Below, piece after piece: positions 26,403 through 35,114 of a stretch of DNA of 64,000 nucleotides. Under the pieces are notes generated by a model. It made no database searches. It was not told where the DNA came from and saw only the letters and a list, made by a program, of their open reading frames with translations. Position 1 is the first letter of the stretch, and each line of letters opens with the position of its first letter. Made by a program: the position numbers and the translations under genes. This DNA comes from JAGOPY01 sp964619555 (GTDB taxonomy: Bacteria; Bacteroidota; Bacteroidia; Bacteroidales; JAGOPY01): NCBI GenBank assembly GCA_964619555.1, contig CAZUDV010000005.1, forward strand, positions 1 through 64,000. Reading direction: 5' to 3'.

Positions 26403-27598
26403 AGAAGAAGAAGATCCTGTTCCTCGGAGGGGCATTTTCCCAGTTGCCGGCCATCGAATATGCCAAAAAGAGAGGGCATTACGTCATTACCACCGGATAT
26501 CTTCCGGACAGTCCGGGACACAGGATCGCGGATGAATTCCACCTGATCAGCACGATCGATAAGGAAAAGATCCTTAAGTTGTCGGAAGACCTTCAGATAG
26601 ACGCCATCAGTGCATTTGCATCCGATCCGGCTGCACCGACGGCTGCATTCGTTAGTGAAAAGCTCCACCTCGTCGGAAGTCCGTTTCAAGCCGTGAACAC
26701 GCTTTCAGATAAAGGACTTTTCAGAAAGTTCCTGGAGGATCATCATTACCCTTGTCCCTGGTTTTTAACCGGATCGTCCCTTAAGGAAATCGAAAGCCGG
26801 TATACGGGAGGAAGGGCGGTCATCAAGCCGGTGGATTCAAGCGGCAGCAAAGGCATTAAAATCATTGAAACCCGTCAGGAGCTGGCTGAACAATTCGATT
26901 TTGCCAGGAAATTCTCCAGGTGTGGCACCGTGATCCTGGAGGAATACATCGAAAGCAAGGGCCCGCATATCCATGGCGACGGCTTTGTCCTGGACGGGAA
27001 ACTGGTCTTCATTTGCCTGGGAGACCATTACTACAGCACGATCAACCCGGTAGTGCCGGTTTCTACGGTAGTGCCCAGCATGTACCACCAGGATATCATG
27101 CCGAAGCTGGTCCATATGGTGGAAGAAGTCGTTCAAAGAGCAGGATTGGAAACCGGTGGAATTAATATCGAGATGATCAGGGCCCCGAACGATATCATCT
27201 ACATAATGGAAATCGGACCCCGGAGCGGAGGAAATTTCATCCCGCAACTGATGCACAAAACGACCGGCTTCGACCTGGTCAGGGCTAACGTGGACGTCCT
27301 TTTCAAGGAACCGTTATCGCGTGTACACAAAATCAGTCCCTTAAATCATTACGCCCTGCTGATCCTTTCGTCAAAGGAACGCGGATACTTCGTTGGCTTG
27401 AATATCCCGGAGCACATCAGGAAATCTATTTGTATGCAGTTTGTCAATTTCAAGCCTGGAGATATGGTCCCTTCATTTGAGAATGCAGGGGATGCCATCG
27501 GATTTCTTATCCTGAAGTTCAATGACCGGTTCGATCTTAATATTTTGCTGGAATTATTGGATACCCAGGATTGGATCCAGATTAACCATCATAAGTAA
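26399..27598 (+). CDS. ATP-grasp ligase
   Basis: 399 residues, cytoplasmic. A Rossmann-like preATP-grasp start (ILFLGGAFSQLPAIEYAKKRG) is followed by the ATP-grasp core: VIKPVDSSGSKGI, VILEEYIES, and the metal-binding ...NIEMIRAPNDIIYIMEIGPRSGG. It resembles carbamoyl-phosphate-synthase L-chain or biotin-carboxylase-like ligases such as those that join an amino acid or acyl group to an amino sugar or peptide. The acceptor is unknown. It starts inside the aminotransferase stop region (4-nt overlap). One inference is that it acylates the amino group made by the preceding enzyme. Confidence 0.9.
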   Translation: MKKKKILFLGGAFSQLPAIEYAKKRGHYVITTGYLPDSPGHRIADEFHLISTIDKEKILKLSEDLQIDAISAFASDPAAPTAAFVSEKLHLVGSPFQAVNTLSDKGLFRKFLEDHHYPCPWFLTGSSLKEIESRYTGGRAVIKPVDSSGSKGIKIIETRQELAEQFDFARKFSRCGTVILEEYIESKGPHIHGDGFVLDGKLVFICLGDHYYSTINPVVPVSTVVPSMYHQDIMPKLVHMVEEVVQRAGLETGGINIEMIRAPNDIIYIMEIGPRSGGNFIPQLMHKTTGFDLVRANVDVLFKEPLSRVHKISPLNHYALLILSSKERGYFVGLNIPEHIRKSICMQFVNFKPGDMVPSFENAGDAIGFLILKFNDRFDLNILLELLDTQDWIQINHHK

Positions 27599-27620
27599 TT
27601 CAAACGTTAATATAAGCGAA

Positions 27621-28292
27621 ATGGAAAAAATTAACCTGTTAGGTTGCGCCTGGAGCCAGGTTCCGCTGGTTTTTGATGTAATTTATGAAACCTACGGGAT
27701 AAAGGATTTCATAATCTGTAAGAATATAGTGGTGGAAGATACGCCGGAGAAGGACCAGATCATGCGGATTTATAACTTCTCCGTGCGCGAACCGGGTGAT
27801 GCGGATGAAATTAAGGGATCACCGGCAGTTTTCGGGGTGACCGGTCCGAAAGCCAAGCATGCGGTATTTTCTTATTTTAATGAAAGATATGGACTGGAGT
27901 GGGCCGATCTCCTTAATGTCGCACATCCCACCAGTTACATGGCCACCTCTGCCCGCACGGGCCGGGGATTGTTCATTGAACCGGGGGTCATTTTGTCTAC
28001 TATGGCTGAAATAGGGAACGGCGTGACACTGAAACGCGGCGTCAGTATAGGGCATAACAGCATCGTCGGGGAATTTTCCGAGATCAATCCGGGCGTAACC
28101 GTTTCCGGAAACACGGAAATAGGAAGAGGATGCATCATCGGGCTTGGTGCCGTGATCAAAAACAAGATCATCATCGGAGAAAATACCTATATCGGTATGG
28201 GAAGTGTGGTCACAGGCGACATTCCCCCGGGGGTCATCGCCTATGGCAATCCCTGCAAAGTGGTTCGCGAAAATACCGGCTGGAAGATTTAA
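27621..28292 (+). CDS. NeuD/PglD-like hexapeptide acetyltransferase
   Basis: 223 residues from Met at 27621; the frame opens earlier (27522), but that part overlaps the ATP-grasp gene and is not conserved in style. An N-terminal Rossmann-like part (INLLGCAWSQVPLVFDVI) is followed by a left-handed beta-helix of hexapeptide repeats (NGVTLKRGVSIGHNSIVGEF, IGRGCIIGLGAVIKN) and the family C-terminal GDIPPGVIAYGNPCKVV. It transfers an acetyl group from acetyl-CoA to an amino or hydroxyl group of a sugar. It is the last gene of the run and overlaps the next, convergent gene by 4 nt at the stop codons. Confidence 0.9.
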   Translation: MEKINLLGCAWSQVPLVFDVIYETYGIKDFIICKNIVVEDTPEKDQIMRIYNFSVREPGDADEIKGSPAVFGVTGPKAKHAVFSYFNERYGLEWADLLNVAHPTSYMATSARTGRGLFIEPGVILSTMAEIGNGVTLKRGVSIGHNSIVGEFSEINPGVTVSGNTEIGRGCIIGLGAVIKNKIIIGENTYIGMGSVVTGDIPPGVIAYGNPCKVVRENTGWKI

Positions 28293-29377
28293 TTCATCTT
28301 CCTGAAACGGATCAGTGTGAAGATGGCTATCAGGCCTGCCAATACAGCCAGTGCCCAGTTGTTTAAAGGTATGAATGGCGGATTGATCACTTCATCCTCA
28401 TTCAAAACATAAGCAATAGGGATCATGACTGACTGTCCCGGATTCAGGACCGGGATACGGGTTGCCACTGCCATACCCACATCAGCAATATATGGTGCCG
28501 CTTCTGTCGGGGCATAGGTAAAATCAAGCGGTTCATTTGTCGAGGAGATATAAAGCTGCGTATTGATCGGGACCACATGTGCCCTGGCATTTGGATGGAG
28601 CATTTGCAAAGCCATGGGAATCCCATATGTAGTTCCCTTGCCGACGACCTGGGCCAGGTTATTTCCGCCACCCGGTTGATGACCGACATAGTTCCGGGTT
28701 ACATAACTCCCGGTATAATTCTCTTCCTGGTCCGGGTCCACCACACGGGCATACTCCACATTATGAAGCGCCTGGGTACCCGTATTCGTCAGTTTCACAT
28801 CTATGGCGAACTTGGCATCATTGTCAGTGAAATGGAAATCCTGCTCGATCAGGAGGCTTTGTCCGCCGCCAGTTGCCGTACCTGTCCAGGTCGCGGAATT
28901 GACAATGCCAAAACTGGTGTTGGTAAGAGAGGTTTGTGGCACTTCTGGATAAATCGGCACGACCCCGCAGCCAGTCTGGTAACAACCCCAGGCCCCTGCA
29001 TTGGCAAAGCTGTAATCAACCGCGTCATAGGCAAATTCCACCAGCCAGCCCTCAAACGGGGCTCCCGGGAGGAAATAGTCGCCCGAATAAGGTGGGGTTC
29101 CATTTGCCCAGCCATCCAGATTAAAGTCTGCAACAAATCCCAGTCCGGTGACATACCAGGAGTGATACCCTGCCGGAATACCCCCTGTAACAGTTCCCAA
29201 AGAACCGGAAGGATGGATACCAATTTCCGCAAAATTGCCCTGCAGGTAAATGGCCGGATCAGCCCTGAGACCGGTTTGCTGATCACTGCCGAGCCAGTCC
29301 GTGTTGCCGGGACCCTGCGCCACTGCACCGGCAAATGCCAATACAATGAACATTGAAATAAAAGTAATTTTCTTCAT
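28289..29377 (-). CDS. Secreted protein with PL-W-A C-terminal anchor
   Basis: 362 residues, not recognised as a named family. Signal peptide MKKITFISMFIVLAFAGAVA, then an all-beta, Gly/Thr-rich exported region with phrases such as HNVEYARVVDPDQEENYTG that occur in Bacteroidota surface proteins. The C terminus is FIPLNNWALAV, a hydrophobic helix, then IRFRKMN. The same order (PL, two residues, WA, helix, basic end) closes the metalloprotease at 9342-10601, so the two may share a sorting or anchoring route. Its stop codon overlaps that of the convergent acetyltransferase gene (TTAA, 28289-28292). Confidence 0.8.
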   Translation of the reverse strand: MKKITFISMFIVLAFAGAVAQGPGNTDWLGSDQQTGLRADPAIYLQGNFAEIGIHPSGSLGTVTGGIPAGYHSWYVTGLGFVADFNLDGWANGTPPYSGDYFLPGAPFEGWLVEFAYDAVDYSFANAGAWGCYQTGCGVVPIYPEVPQTSLTNTSFGIVNSATWTGTATGGGQSLLIEQDFHFTDNDAKFAIDVKLTNTGTQALHNVEYARVVDPDQEENYTGSYVTRNYVGHQPGGGNNLAQVVGKGTTYGIPMALQMLHPNARAHVVPINTQLYISSTNEPLDFTYAPTEAAPYIADVGMAVATRIPVLNPGQSVMIPIAYVLNEDEVINPPFIPLNNWALAVLAGLIAIFTLIRFRKMN

Positions 29378-29543
29378 AAGACTTGGTTTTTAATTGGATG
29401 TAAATTTATTAAATATGAAATGCCAAGTCAAGTAATTGATATACGAATAAAGATCCAAAGCATTTATTCGTACAACATTATTTCAGGAAAATAAATAAGT
29501 GAGTATTCTTTTACCGGATAAGAAAGTGTTATTCCACAATTTA

Positions 29544-29590
29544 CTAGTGGTTTTCTGCTATGTAAATGAGTATCCGGATCATTAATATTG
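29544..29590 (+). promoter_or_regulatory. CyGCyA-type promoter of the small gene at 29687
   Basis: CTAGTGGTTTTCTGCTA (29544-29560), with TAATATTG at 29583-29590. The first base of CTGCTA (29555) lies exactly 28 nt before the -7 box, as in four other promoters of this window. No TTTG is at -33, which suggests that an activator is needed. A CCAC-N9-GTGG dyad (29534-29550) overlaps the block. Confidence 0.7.
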
Positions 29591-29686
29591 CGTGCAGCAA
29601 AGAATTATTTGCTTTCGGCAGAAGATATGTGTAAATTACGCATTATTTTGTGATCCAACCAATTATTAACCTTAAACCCGAAAATT

Positions 29687-30094
29687 ATGGCAACCAGATC
29701 ATTGACCAGTATCTCTAATGACGAAAATGTCATCCAGGAACTCCACTGGGATACCATCTCCAAAAAAATTGAAGTAGTGCACTTCATCAACCTTGAGGAA
29801 CAGAGAAATGCCGAATGGGTTGAAGTCAGGGATTATTCCGCTGCCAGCCTGAAGGAATACCAGGCCAAGTGCGCGGAATACGGTCTAAATCCAGCTGCGA
29901 ACATGGTTATTACCGAATTCGTCTACAATGAGGTTGCCGATAATCATTTTCCTGAGGCCCATGCATTGAAGTTTCCCGAAAACGGCGACTATTATCCTCT
30001 ATCCAATCTGCCGCATATCATAGCGGTCAGGCTCAACCAGTACCAGGGTGGAGGAGTTGCCTCCAAAACGACAGGTGAAGCCTTGAATGTGTGA
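29687..30094 (+). CDS. Small conserved protein upstream of a TPR histidine kinase
   Basis: 135 residues, no signal peptide or membrane segment, family not recognised. It is a paralog of the 119-residue protein at 32257. Shared motifs are SKKIEVVHFINL near the N terminus and ALKFPENGDYYPLSNLPH near the C terminus. The two genes bracket the histidine kinase at 30122, which starts 27 nt after this stop. The promoter carries the CyGCyA block, so the kinase may be co-transcribed with it and autoregulated. A role as a cytoplasmic partner of the kinase is conceivable, but nothing in the sequence shows it. Confidence 0.8.
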   Translation: MATRSLTSISNDENVIQELHWDTISKKIEVVHFINLEEQRNAEWVEVRDYSAASLKEYQAKCAEYGLNPAANMVITEFVYNEVADNHFPEAHALKFPENGDYYPLSNLPHIIAVRLNQYQGGGVASKTTGEALNV

Positions 30095-30121
30095 TCGATA
30101 CCTTTCGACATCTTCACTTGA

Positions 30122-32215
30122 ATGAGAATTACAGGTGCCATATTATTACGCTGGTTCGTTTTTTTCTTTGCTTTTCTGCTGGTCAGCAAGGTATCCGGCC
30201 AACCGTTGTTCAATACCGACAGCCTGCAGAAAGTGCTGGACTCGGATGTGCCATTTACAGAGCAGTACAAGGCAATTCAGGTCCTGGCGGAAAGCTTCAT
30301 GCAGACAGATCCGGGCCGGTCGCTCGGTTATGGTATCATTTTAATGGAAAAAGCAAAAAAATCGGGCAATATGCCAGCCGTTGCGGAAGCTTTCAGGATC
30401 AAAGCCAGAGCCTGTCTTGCGCTGGGCTCCTATGATTCTTCGATCGTTTATTGCGATAGTGGGATCATTCTTGCATCCGGCAGTGGCGATATAGTGAACC
30501 AGGCGGAACTGACCCTTACGAAAAGCAATGCACTGTATTACAGCAAAGGCCCTGAGGCCGGGATACGTTCCTTCATCGAAAGTTACCGATTGTTCGAAAG
30601 TGCGAAAGATTCTGCCGGACTGTCCAAAGCCCTGAACGGAATGGGTGTGATGTACAAAAAAATGGCGCAGTATGATTCTGCTGTCAACTGCTACCTGAAC
30701 CTGGTCACCCTGGCTGAAAAAAATGGCTATGAAAGCACCCTTGGGCTGGGCTACCTGAACCTTGGCATCCTGTACCAGGACCTGGGAAAATACGATGATG
30801 CCTCGCACTATCTCAGGCTCAGCATCCCCATCAACGAAAAATACCGACACGACCTCGTGGCCCTTGCCCATATGAACATCGGACTGATCCATTTTGAAAA
30901 GAACGATTTCGCATCAGCTTTATCAGAGCTGAAAATCGCATTGAAAGGATACCTCCTTTCCGGAACAAAAAATAACCTGGCCGATCTTTATAATAATCTG
31001 GGTTATGTTTTTTATAACACAAAGCAACTGGATAGCGCATACCATTACTTTCTGGCTGCCAAAGAGATCTATCAACAGATTGAATTCTGGTATCCGTACG
31101 GACAGGTCATCAATAACCTGGCCCTGGTCCAGATCGATAAGGGTAATCATGAAAAAGGGCTTAACATGCTGGATTCCTGCCTGATACTGGCAAAAGAGAC
31201 GGCCAACACGGAACTGGAAGCCCTGGTATACTATAACAGATATCACGCTTATGATCAAAAGAAGGACTATCGCCTGGCGCTGAAAAACTACCTGATCCAC
31301 GACAGCCTGCAGGAAATCATCTACAATCTGGATAAGGAAAAGATCATTGCCGACCTGGAGATGAAATACCAGAGTGAGAAAAAACAGGCACAGATCCTGG
31401 CCCTGGAAAAGAACAACCTAGAAAAGGACCTGGCCCTGCAGATAAGGACCAAACAGCGGAATGCCTATCTTTTTTCAGGAATCGGCATCATTGCCCTGAT
31501 CACATTCGCATTTCTTTATTTTACCCTCAAAGCCAGGAAGGATAAGATCATTGCGCGGCAGAAGATCAGGCAGCTGGAAGAGGAAAAGAAACTGCTGGCA
31601 GCCAAATTCCTGGTAGAAGGACAGGAGGAAGAACGTAAACGGATTGCCAGGGAACTTCATGACGGGCTTGGGGTATTGCTTTCTACAACGAGGATGCAGT
31701 TCTCCTCGATACATGACAAGAGTCCTGAAAACCAGGAGCTAATCGAAAAAGCCACCAGGTTGCTCGAGCAGGCTGCCAGCGATGTAAGGAAAATATCTCA
31801 CAACATGATGCCGGGACTGCTTACACGGTTAGGATTATTCGAAGCGGTCGCCGACCTTTTTGATAAACTTGCGGAAACGGAAGGGTTGAATGTCAGGGCC
31901 GACATTCCGGAAAATGCTGAAAGAATGGCGGAAAATAAGGAAATCATGATCTACCGGATCATCCAGGAACTTGTCAACAATACGCTAAAGCATTCAGCAG
32001 CGCGGAATATCGAACTCCAGATGCAGGTCCTGCCCGGCCGCCTCGATATCATCTATACGGACGATGGAAAAGGGTTCAATGTGGAGGAAAAAATGGAGTC
32101 AAAATCCATCGGCCTGCAAAGTATCCAGTCGAGAGTAAACTTTCTCAACGGTATAATGCAGCTTTATTCCGAACCCGGAAAAGGGGTCTCCTACAAGCTG
32201 GAAATCCCGGTATAA
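30122..32215 (+). CDS. Periplasmic-TPR sensor histidine kinase (HisKA_3 / NarX-like core)
   Basis: 697 residues. Signal/first membrane segment (~5-27), then about six tetratricopeptide repeats (~35-400; for example ALNGMGVMYKKMAQYDSAVNCY), one transmembrane helix (~440-465, AYLFSGIGIIALITFAFLYF), and a coiled coil (KIRQLEEEKKLLAAKFLVEG). The HisKA_3 dimerisation helix has phospho-acceptor H513 in RIARELHDGLGVLL; the HATPase_c domain has N-box QELVNNTLKHS and G boxes DDGKGF and IGLQSIQSRV. No response regulator is adjacent. The kinase core is nearly the same as that at 56622-58712, so the NarL-type regulator at 60035 is a candidate partner. It lies between two small paralogous genes. Confidence 0.93.
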   Translation: MRITGAILLRWFVFFFAFLLVSKVSGQPLFNTDSLQKVLDSDVPFTEQYKAIQVLAESFMQTDPGRSLGYGIILMEKAKKSGNMPAVAEAFRIKARACLALGSYDSSIVYCDSGIILASGSGDIVNQAELTLTKSNALYYSKGPEAGIRSFIESYRLFESAKDSAGLSKALNGMGVMYKKMAQYDSAVNCYLNLVTLAEKNGYESTLGLGYLNLGILYQDLGKYDDASHYLRLSIPINEKYRHDLVALAHMNIGLIHFEKNDFASALSELKIALKGYLLSGTKNNLADLYNNLGYVFYNTKQLDSAYHYFLAAKEIYQQIEFWYPYGQVINNLALVQIDKGNHEKGLNMLDSCLILAKETANTELEALVYYNRYHAYDQKKDYRLALKNYLIHDSLQEIIYNLDKEKIIADLEMKYQSEKKQAQILALEKNNLEKDLALQIRTKQRNAYLFSGIGIIALITFAFLYFTLKARKDKIIARQKIRQLEEEKKLLAAKFLVEGQEEERKRIARELHDGLGVLLSTTRMQFSSIHDKSPENQELIEKATRLLEQAASDVRKISHNMMPGLLTRLGLFEAVADLFDKLAETEGLNVRADIPENAERMAENKEIMIYRIIQELVNNTLKHSAARNIELQMQVLPGRLDIIYTDDGKGFNVEEKMESKSIGLQSIQSRVNFLNGIMQLYSEPGKGVSYKLEIPV

Positions 32216-32256
32216 TTCATAAGCAATTAAAGATAAATCAATTAAAAATTATAACC

Positions 32257-32616
32257 ATGGTGTCAAAATTAATAACCTCAAAGGTCTCGGGACCGGTACA
32301 GCAGCAGATCCATTACGATCCTGTTTCGGCTAAAATAGAAGTTGTCCATTATTTTAACCTCAAGAACAACGAAGATGTCATACTGTCGAAAATCGAAAAG
32401 TTCGTCATGAACAATAAGAGTGTCAAGAAATCTCTTACTGAAAAAGTTCTTTTCGAGAAATTGAGTGGAGGCAAGATAACCCGGTACGGTACCCGGTTCC
32501 TGTACAAAATCGTACCGGGGCAGTTCAGCAGCAACCATGCCAGGAAATTCCCGGAAAAAGGCACTTCCTACCCATTATCTCATCTGCCGCACCATGTTGA
32601 AGTAATGGTGATGTGA
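32257..32616 (+). CDS. Small conserved protein, paralog of the 29687 product
   Basis: 119 residues, cytoplasmic, unknown family. It shares with the 135-residue paralog SAKIEVVHYFNL near the N terminus and HARKFPEKGTSYPLSHLPH near the C terminus. The middle is diverged and lysine-rich. It starts 41 nt after the kinase stop on the same strand, so it is probably in the same transcript. It converges on the next gene with a 13-nt gap and no visible terminator. Confidence 0.78.
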   Translation: MVSKLITSKVSGPVQQQIHYDPVSAKIEVVHYFNLKNNEDVILSKIEKFVMNNKSVKKSLTEKVLFEKLSGGKITRYGTRFLYKIVPGQFSSNHARKFPEKGTSYPLSHLPHHVEVMVM

Positions 32617-32629
32617 TCAGGAGCCAGCC

Positions 32630-34822
32630 TTAATCCGCCCCTGTAACCATCACATCCCTGGATATATTTAAAACAGCGGACGGTCCTAACGACATCCGGT
32701 AGAAAACATCTTTGGTGCTGACGACCGGCGGGGTAAACCTGTAATTGACCGAAGGCCAGTTGGTTGTACTGGTCAGGCATGCGATGGTAAGATGAGAAGT
32801 TCCATGCCTGGTTTCCTTGAAATGTCCCGGACCGCCCGGACCATCCTTAATCCCGATGGAAGCTCCTTCGAAGGGATTATGCGTTCCGGGAACCACCGTT
32901 CCGTAACAGAATTCAATAATATTTGAAGTCTCATAAAGCTTCACCTGGAAATTCAAGCGTGCTGTTGATCCGGTCCTGTATGCAAGGATATTTTTCCATT
33001 CTGCCGTGAATACGCGGTTGGGAGATGATCCCTGTACAAGGTATGATATCGAGGCACTACCGTCGGCCATCAGGTCATCCCACCAGGGTGCAACCAGCGT
33101 ATTCGGATCAGATGAATTGAACAGGCTGATATTCCTTCCTGAAGTGGAATCCACTCCGGTCAGGTTGAACGACATCCAGCCGTTCGTATTGATCCGGACC
33201 TGGGAATATTCCGTGCCCAGGTATTTGAAATTGAATCCGATGCTAACGTCGGCATGGGAATCATCGCCGAACGGTCCGGCGGCAGCGCCGGAGACAGGGG
33301 TCATACCTCCCGGGAAATTTGTCAGCACATAAGCAGCAGCATAGTTCACCGGTGAAACACCGGCAGAGACCGAACCGGGAACAGGGTCGACAAATTCCAC
33401 TGTGCCGAGGCCCGGTGTGAATTTCCCGGAATTTTTCCAGTTCCCTCCTACCTGAACCAGCGCTGAGTTTGTGACGGTTAAATTGAACCCGGGATTGATG
33501 ATCAGATCACCGCTCACACTTAATTGCGCATATCCGTTCAGCGTGACGTTCCCGCAAAACTCTCCTAAGACCATATTTCCATTGATGACAGGCCAATGGG
33601 CTGGCAGCGGACTGGAATTGATCACAACATTGTCGAATTTTTCAGGAACGAGACCATTCTGCCAGTTCGCTCCGACATTCCAGTCACCGGAAGTTAATCC
33701 GGTCCAGATGTACTGACCAGGAACGACAAAACCATTTCCATAGAAATTTTCCGAAGGGGCATCATACAGGACTTCACCCGTATTGGCGTTCAGAAACTGG
33801 CAATCATCCCCTTCGTCGAACCAGGAAATGTCGGCAGATCCCCCGTTATATGAAAATGTGACGTGCATGATCTCTTTGCCATCGGCATAATCACCGGTAA
33901 CGTTCGGAGAATGTATCCGCAGCCTTCCGGGATACAGGGTAGTGGCTGTGAAATTGCGTGCGATCCCGGTATCGGGCGCAGTGCAGCAATACGCCATTTC
34001 CATGGGGTCATAATCCAGGGTAAGAGTCATGGCACTGATATCGAAGAAATTTTCAGCCTTTATGCCCAGGGTGACAAAGCTTCCGGAGTTGGTGACCGCA
34101 GAGTTAACAGCAATACCCGGGGCCATGCGGGTGGAGATGCAGTTATCCTCGAGCGGCATTCCGAATGGTTGTCCCGGGATCGTATCGTAATCCCAGTTGA
34201 ATTGCTTGACCCGCTCATTGGTAATACAGGACTGCATGGGGTATGGCGCAACGGCAGTCATTACCAGGCCGCATGACCCGGTTAAGAATCCGCCGTTTAA
34301 CGGATCCTGTTCAAGATCCCAGATCACAGAGGGGCAAAATTGATCCGTCCGGCCGGCGGTTGTATCATCGACATGGAAATAAATGCGGAAAAGCTTTGTC
34401 CAGCCATTCGTCGAGATGTAAATCGGATGATCCGCATAGATCAGTTGTACAGCGCCATTAATATATTCGGCAGGGCCGGATTCAAAACCGAACATGCCGC
34501 AGCCGCTGTTGCTGTTGCCGGTAAAGATGTAGGGGGGATTCGGATTAACAGGCGCGTATCCTCCCATGAAATCGCCCAGCGAATCAAATTCCAGGACATC
34601 ATCATTGTACCAGAACCGGAGGTTCATCCCGAAGAGTTGTTGATTCTCGATATCCGACTGAAAATCAGCATCGAGACTGTAAGTTTGCGTCGAAAAATTA
34701 TACTCCGGATTCGAAAATCGGACGGTGAAAACCGGAACCTGCTGGGAAAAAGCAGAAATTGTCACCAATAACAATAAAGCACCTGACAGTCGGGGCAGTC
34801 GGAGGAAGTGAACAGCAGCCAT
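32630..34822 (-). CDS. Large secreted protein with cohesin-like and nidogen-like regions
   Basis: 730 residues with a signal peptide (~1-27). It is a full-length paralog of the protein at 52586-54757: both begin with VRFSNPEYNFSTQTY / VRFANPDYDFSTQTY and share the whole order. The N-terminal ~350 residues look like cohesin-type beta sandwiches (GMNLRFWYNDDVLEF, MTLTLDYDPMEM). The middle contains a WTGLTSGDWNVGANW-type motif and a beta-helix-like NVTLNGYAQLSVSGDLI. Residues ~500-700 resemble a nidogen-like domain (FNFKYLGTEYSQVRINTNGW, PWWDDLMADG). It ends abruptly in NISRDVMVTGAD without a T9SS domain, which is odd for such a protein. Confidence 0.8.
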   Translation of the reverse strand: MAAVHFLRLPRLSGALLLLVTISAFSQQVPVFTVRFSNPEYNFSTQTYSLDADFQSDIENQQLFGMNLRFWYNDDVLEFDSLGDFMGGYAPVNPNPPYIFTGNSNSGCGMFGFESGPAEYINGAVQLIYADHPIYISTNGWTKLFRIYFHVDDTTAGRTDQFCPSVIWDLEQDPLNGGFLTGSCGLVMTAVAPYPMQSCITNERVKQFNWDYDTIPGQPFGMPLEDNCISTRMAPGIAVNSAVTNSGSFVTLGIKAENFFDISAMTLTLDYDPMEMAYCCTAPDTGIARNFTATTLYPGRLRIHSPNVTGDYADGKEIMHVTFSYNGGSADISWFDEGDDCQFLNANTGEVLYDAPSENFYGNGFVVPGQYIWTGLTSGDWNVGANWQNGLVPEKFDNVVINSSPLPAHWPVINGNMVLGEFCGNVTLNGYAQLSVSGDLIINPGFNLTVTNSALVQVGGNWKNSGKFTPGLGTVEFVDPVPGSVSAGVSPVNYAAAYVLTNFPGGMTPVSGAAAGPFGDDSHADVSIGFNFKYLGTEYSQVRINTNGWMSFNLTGVDSTSGRNISLFNSSDPNTLVAPWWDDLMADGSASISYLVQGSSPNRVFTAEWKNILAYRTGSTARLNFQVKLYETSNIIEFCYGTVVPGTHNPFEGASIGIKDGPGGPGHFKETRHGTSHLTIACLTSTTNWPSVNYRFTPPVVSTKDVFYRMSLGPSAVLNISRDVMVTGAD

Positions 34823-34990
34823 CGGCAGAGTTTCTTTAGTTAAATAGTATAAAAACCAGTTCTTTCAGGTGGTTTATCATCCATTAATCCGAAAATGTCA
34901 GAAGTGTGATATATTTTGGTGTTTAATATCCGTTAATGGCAGTATTTATAAGAATCCGGTCATGATATCCTTTTACGATCCGGGTAATTG

Positions 34991-35034
34991 AAAAAAACCT
35001 GAAAGCGCCTCGTGATAAGCCCGCTTTCAGGTTT
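34991..35034 (-). terminator. Terminator downstream of the giant adhesin-like gene
   Basis: AAACCTGAAAGCG (34995-35007) pairs perfectly with CGCTTTCAGGTTT (35022-35034). Read on the minus strand, the stem is followed by a run of seven T. It lies 80 nt past the stop of the 2003-residue gene. Confidence 0.8.
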
Positions 35035-35114
35035 AAGGATATGCCGGAGGAAGGATCTCCCAGGGTTTCAGTAATTCAGGCAGCAGCCGGAGCCACGGCC
35101 TTCATTGTATTTTT

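Noticed and set aside
27522..27620. Longer N terminus for the hexapeptide acetyltransferase
   Set aside because: The extra codons overlap the ATP-grasp gene in another frame; the conserved Rossmann-like start begins at 27621.
35072..35112. Nine-codon frame (MKAVAPAAA) between the giant gene and its terminator
   Set aside because: Too short to support, with no ribosome-binding signal; it could be chance.
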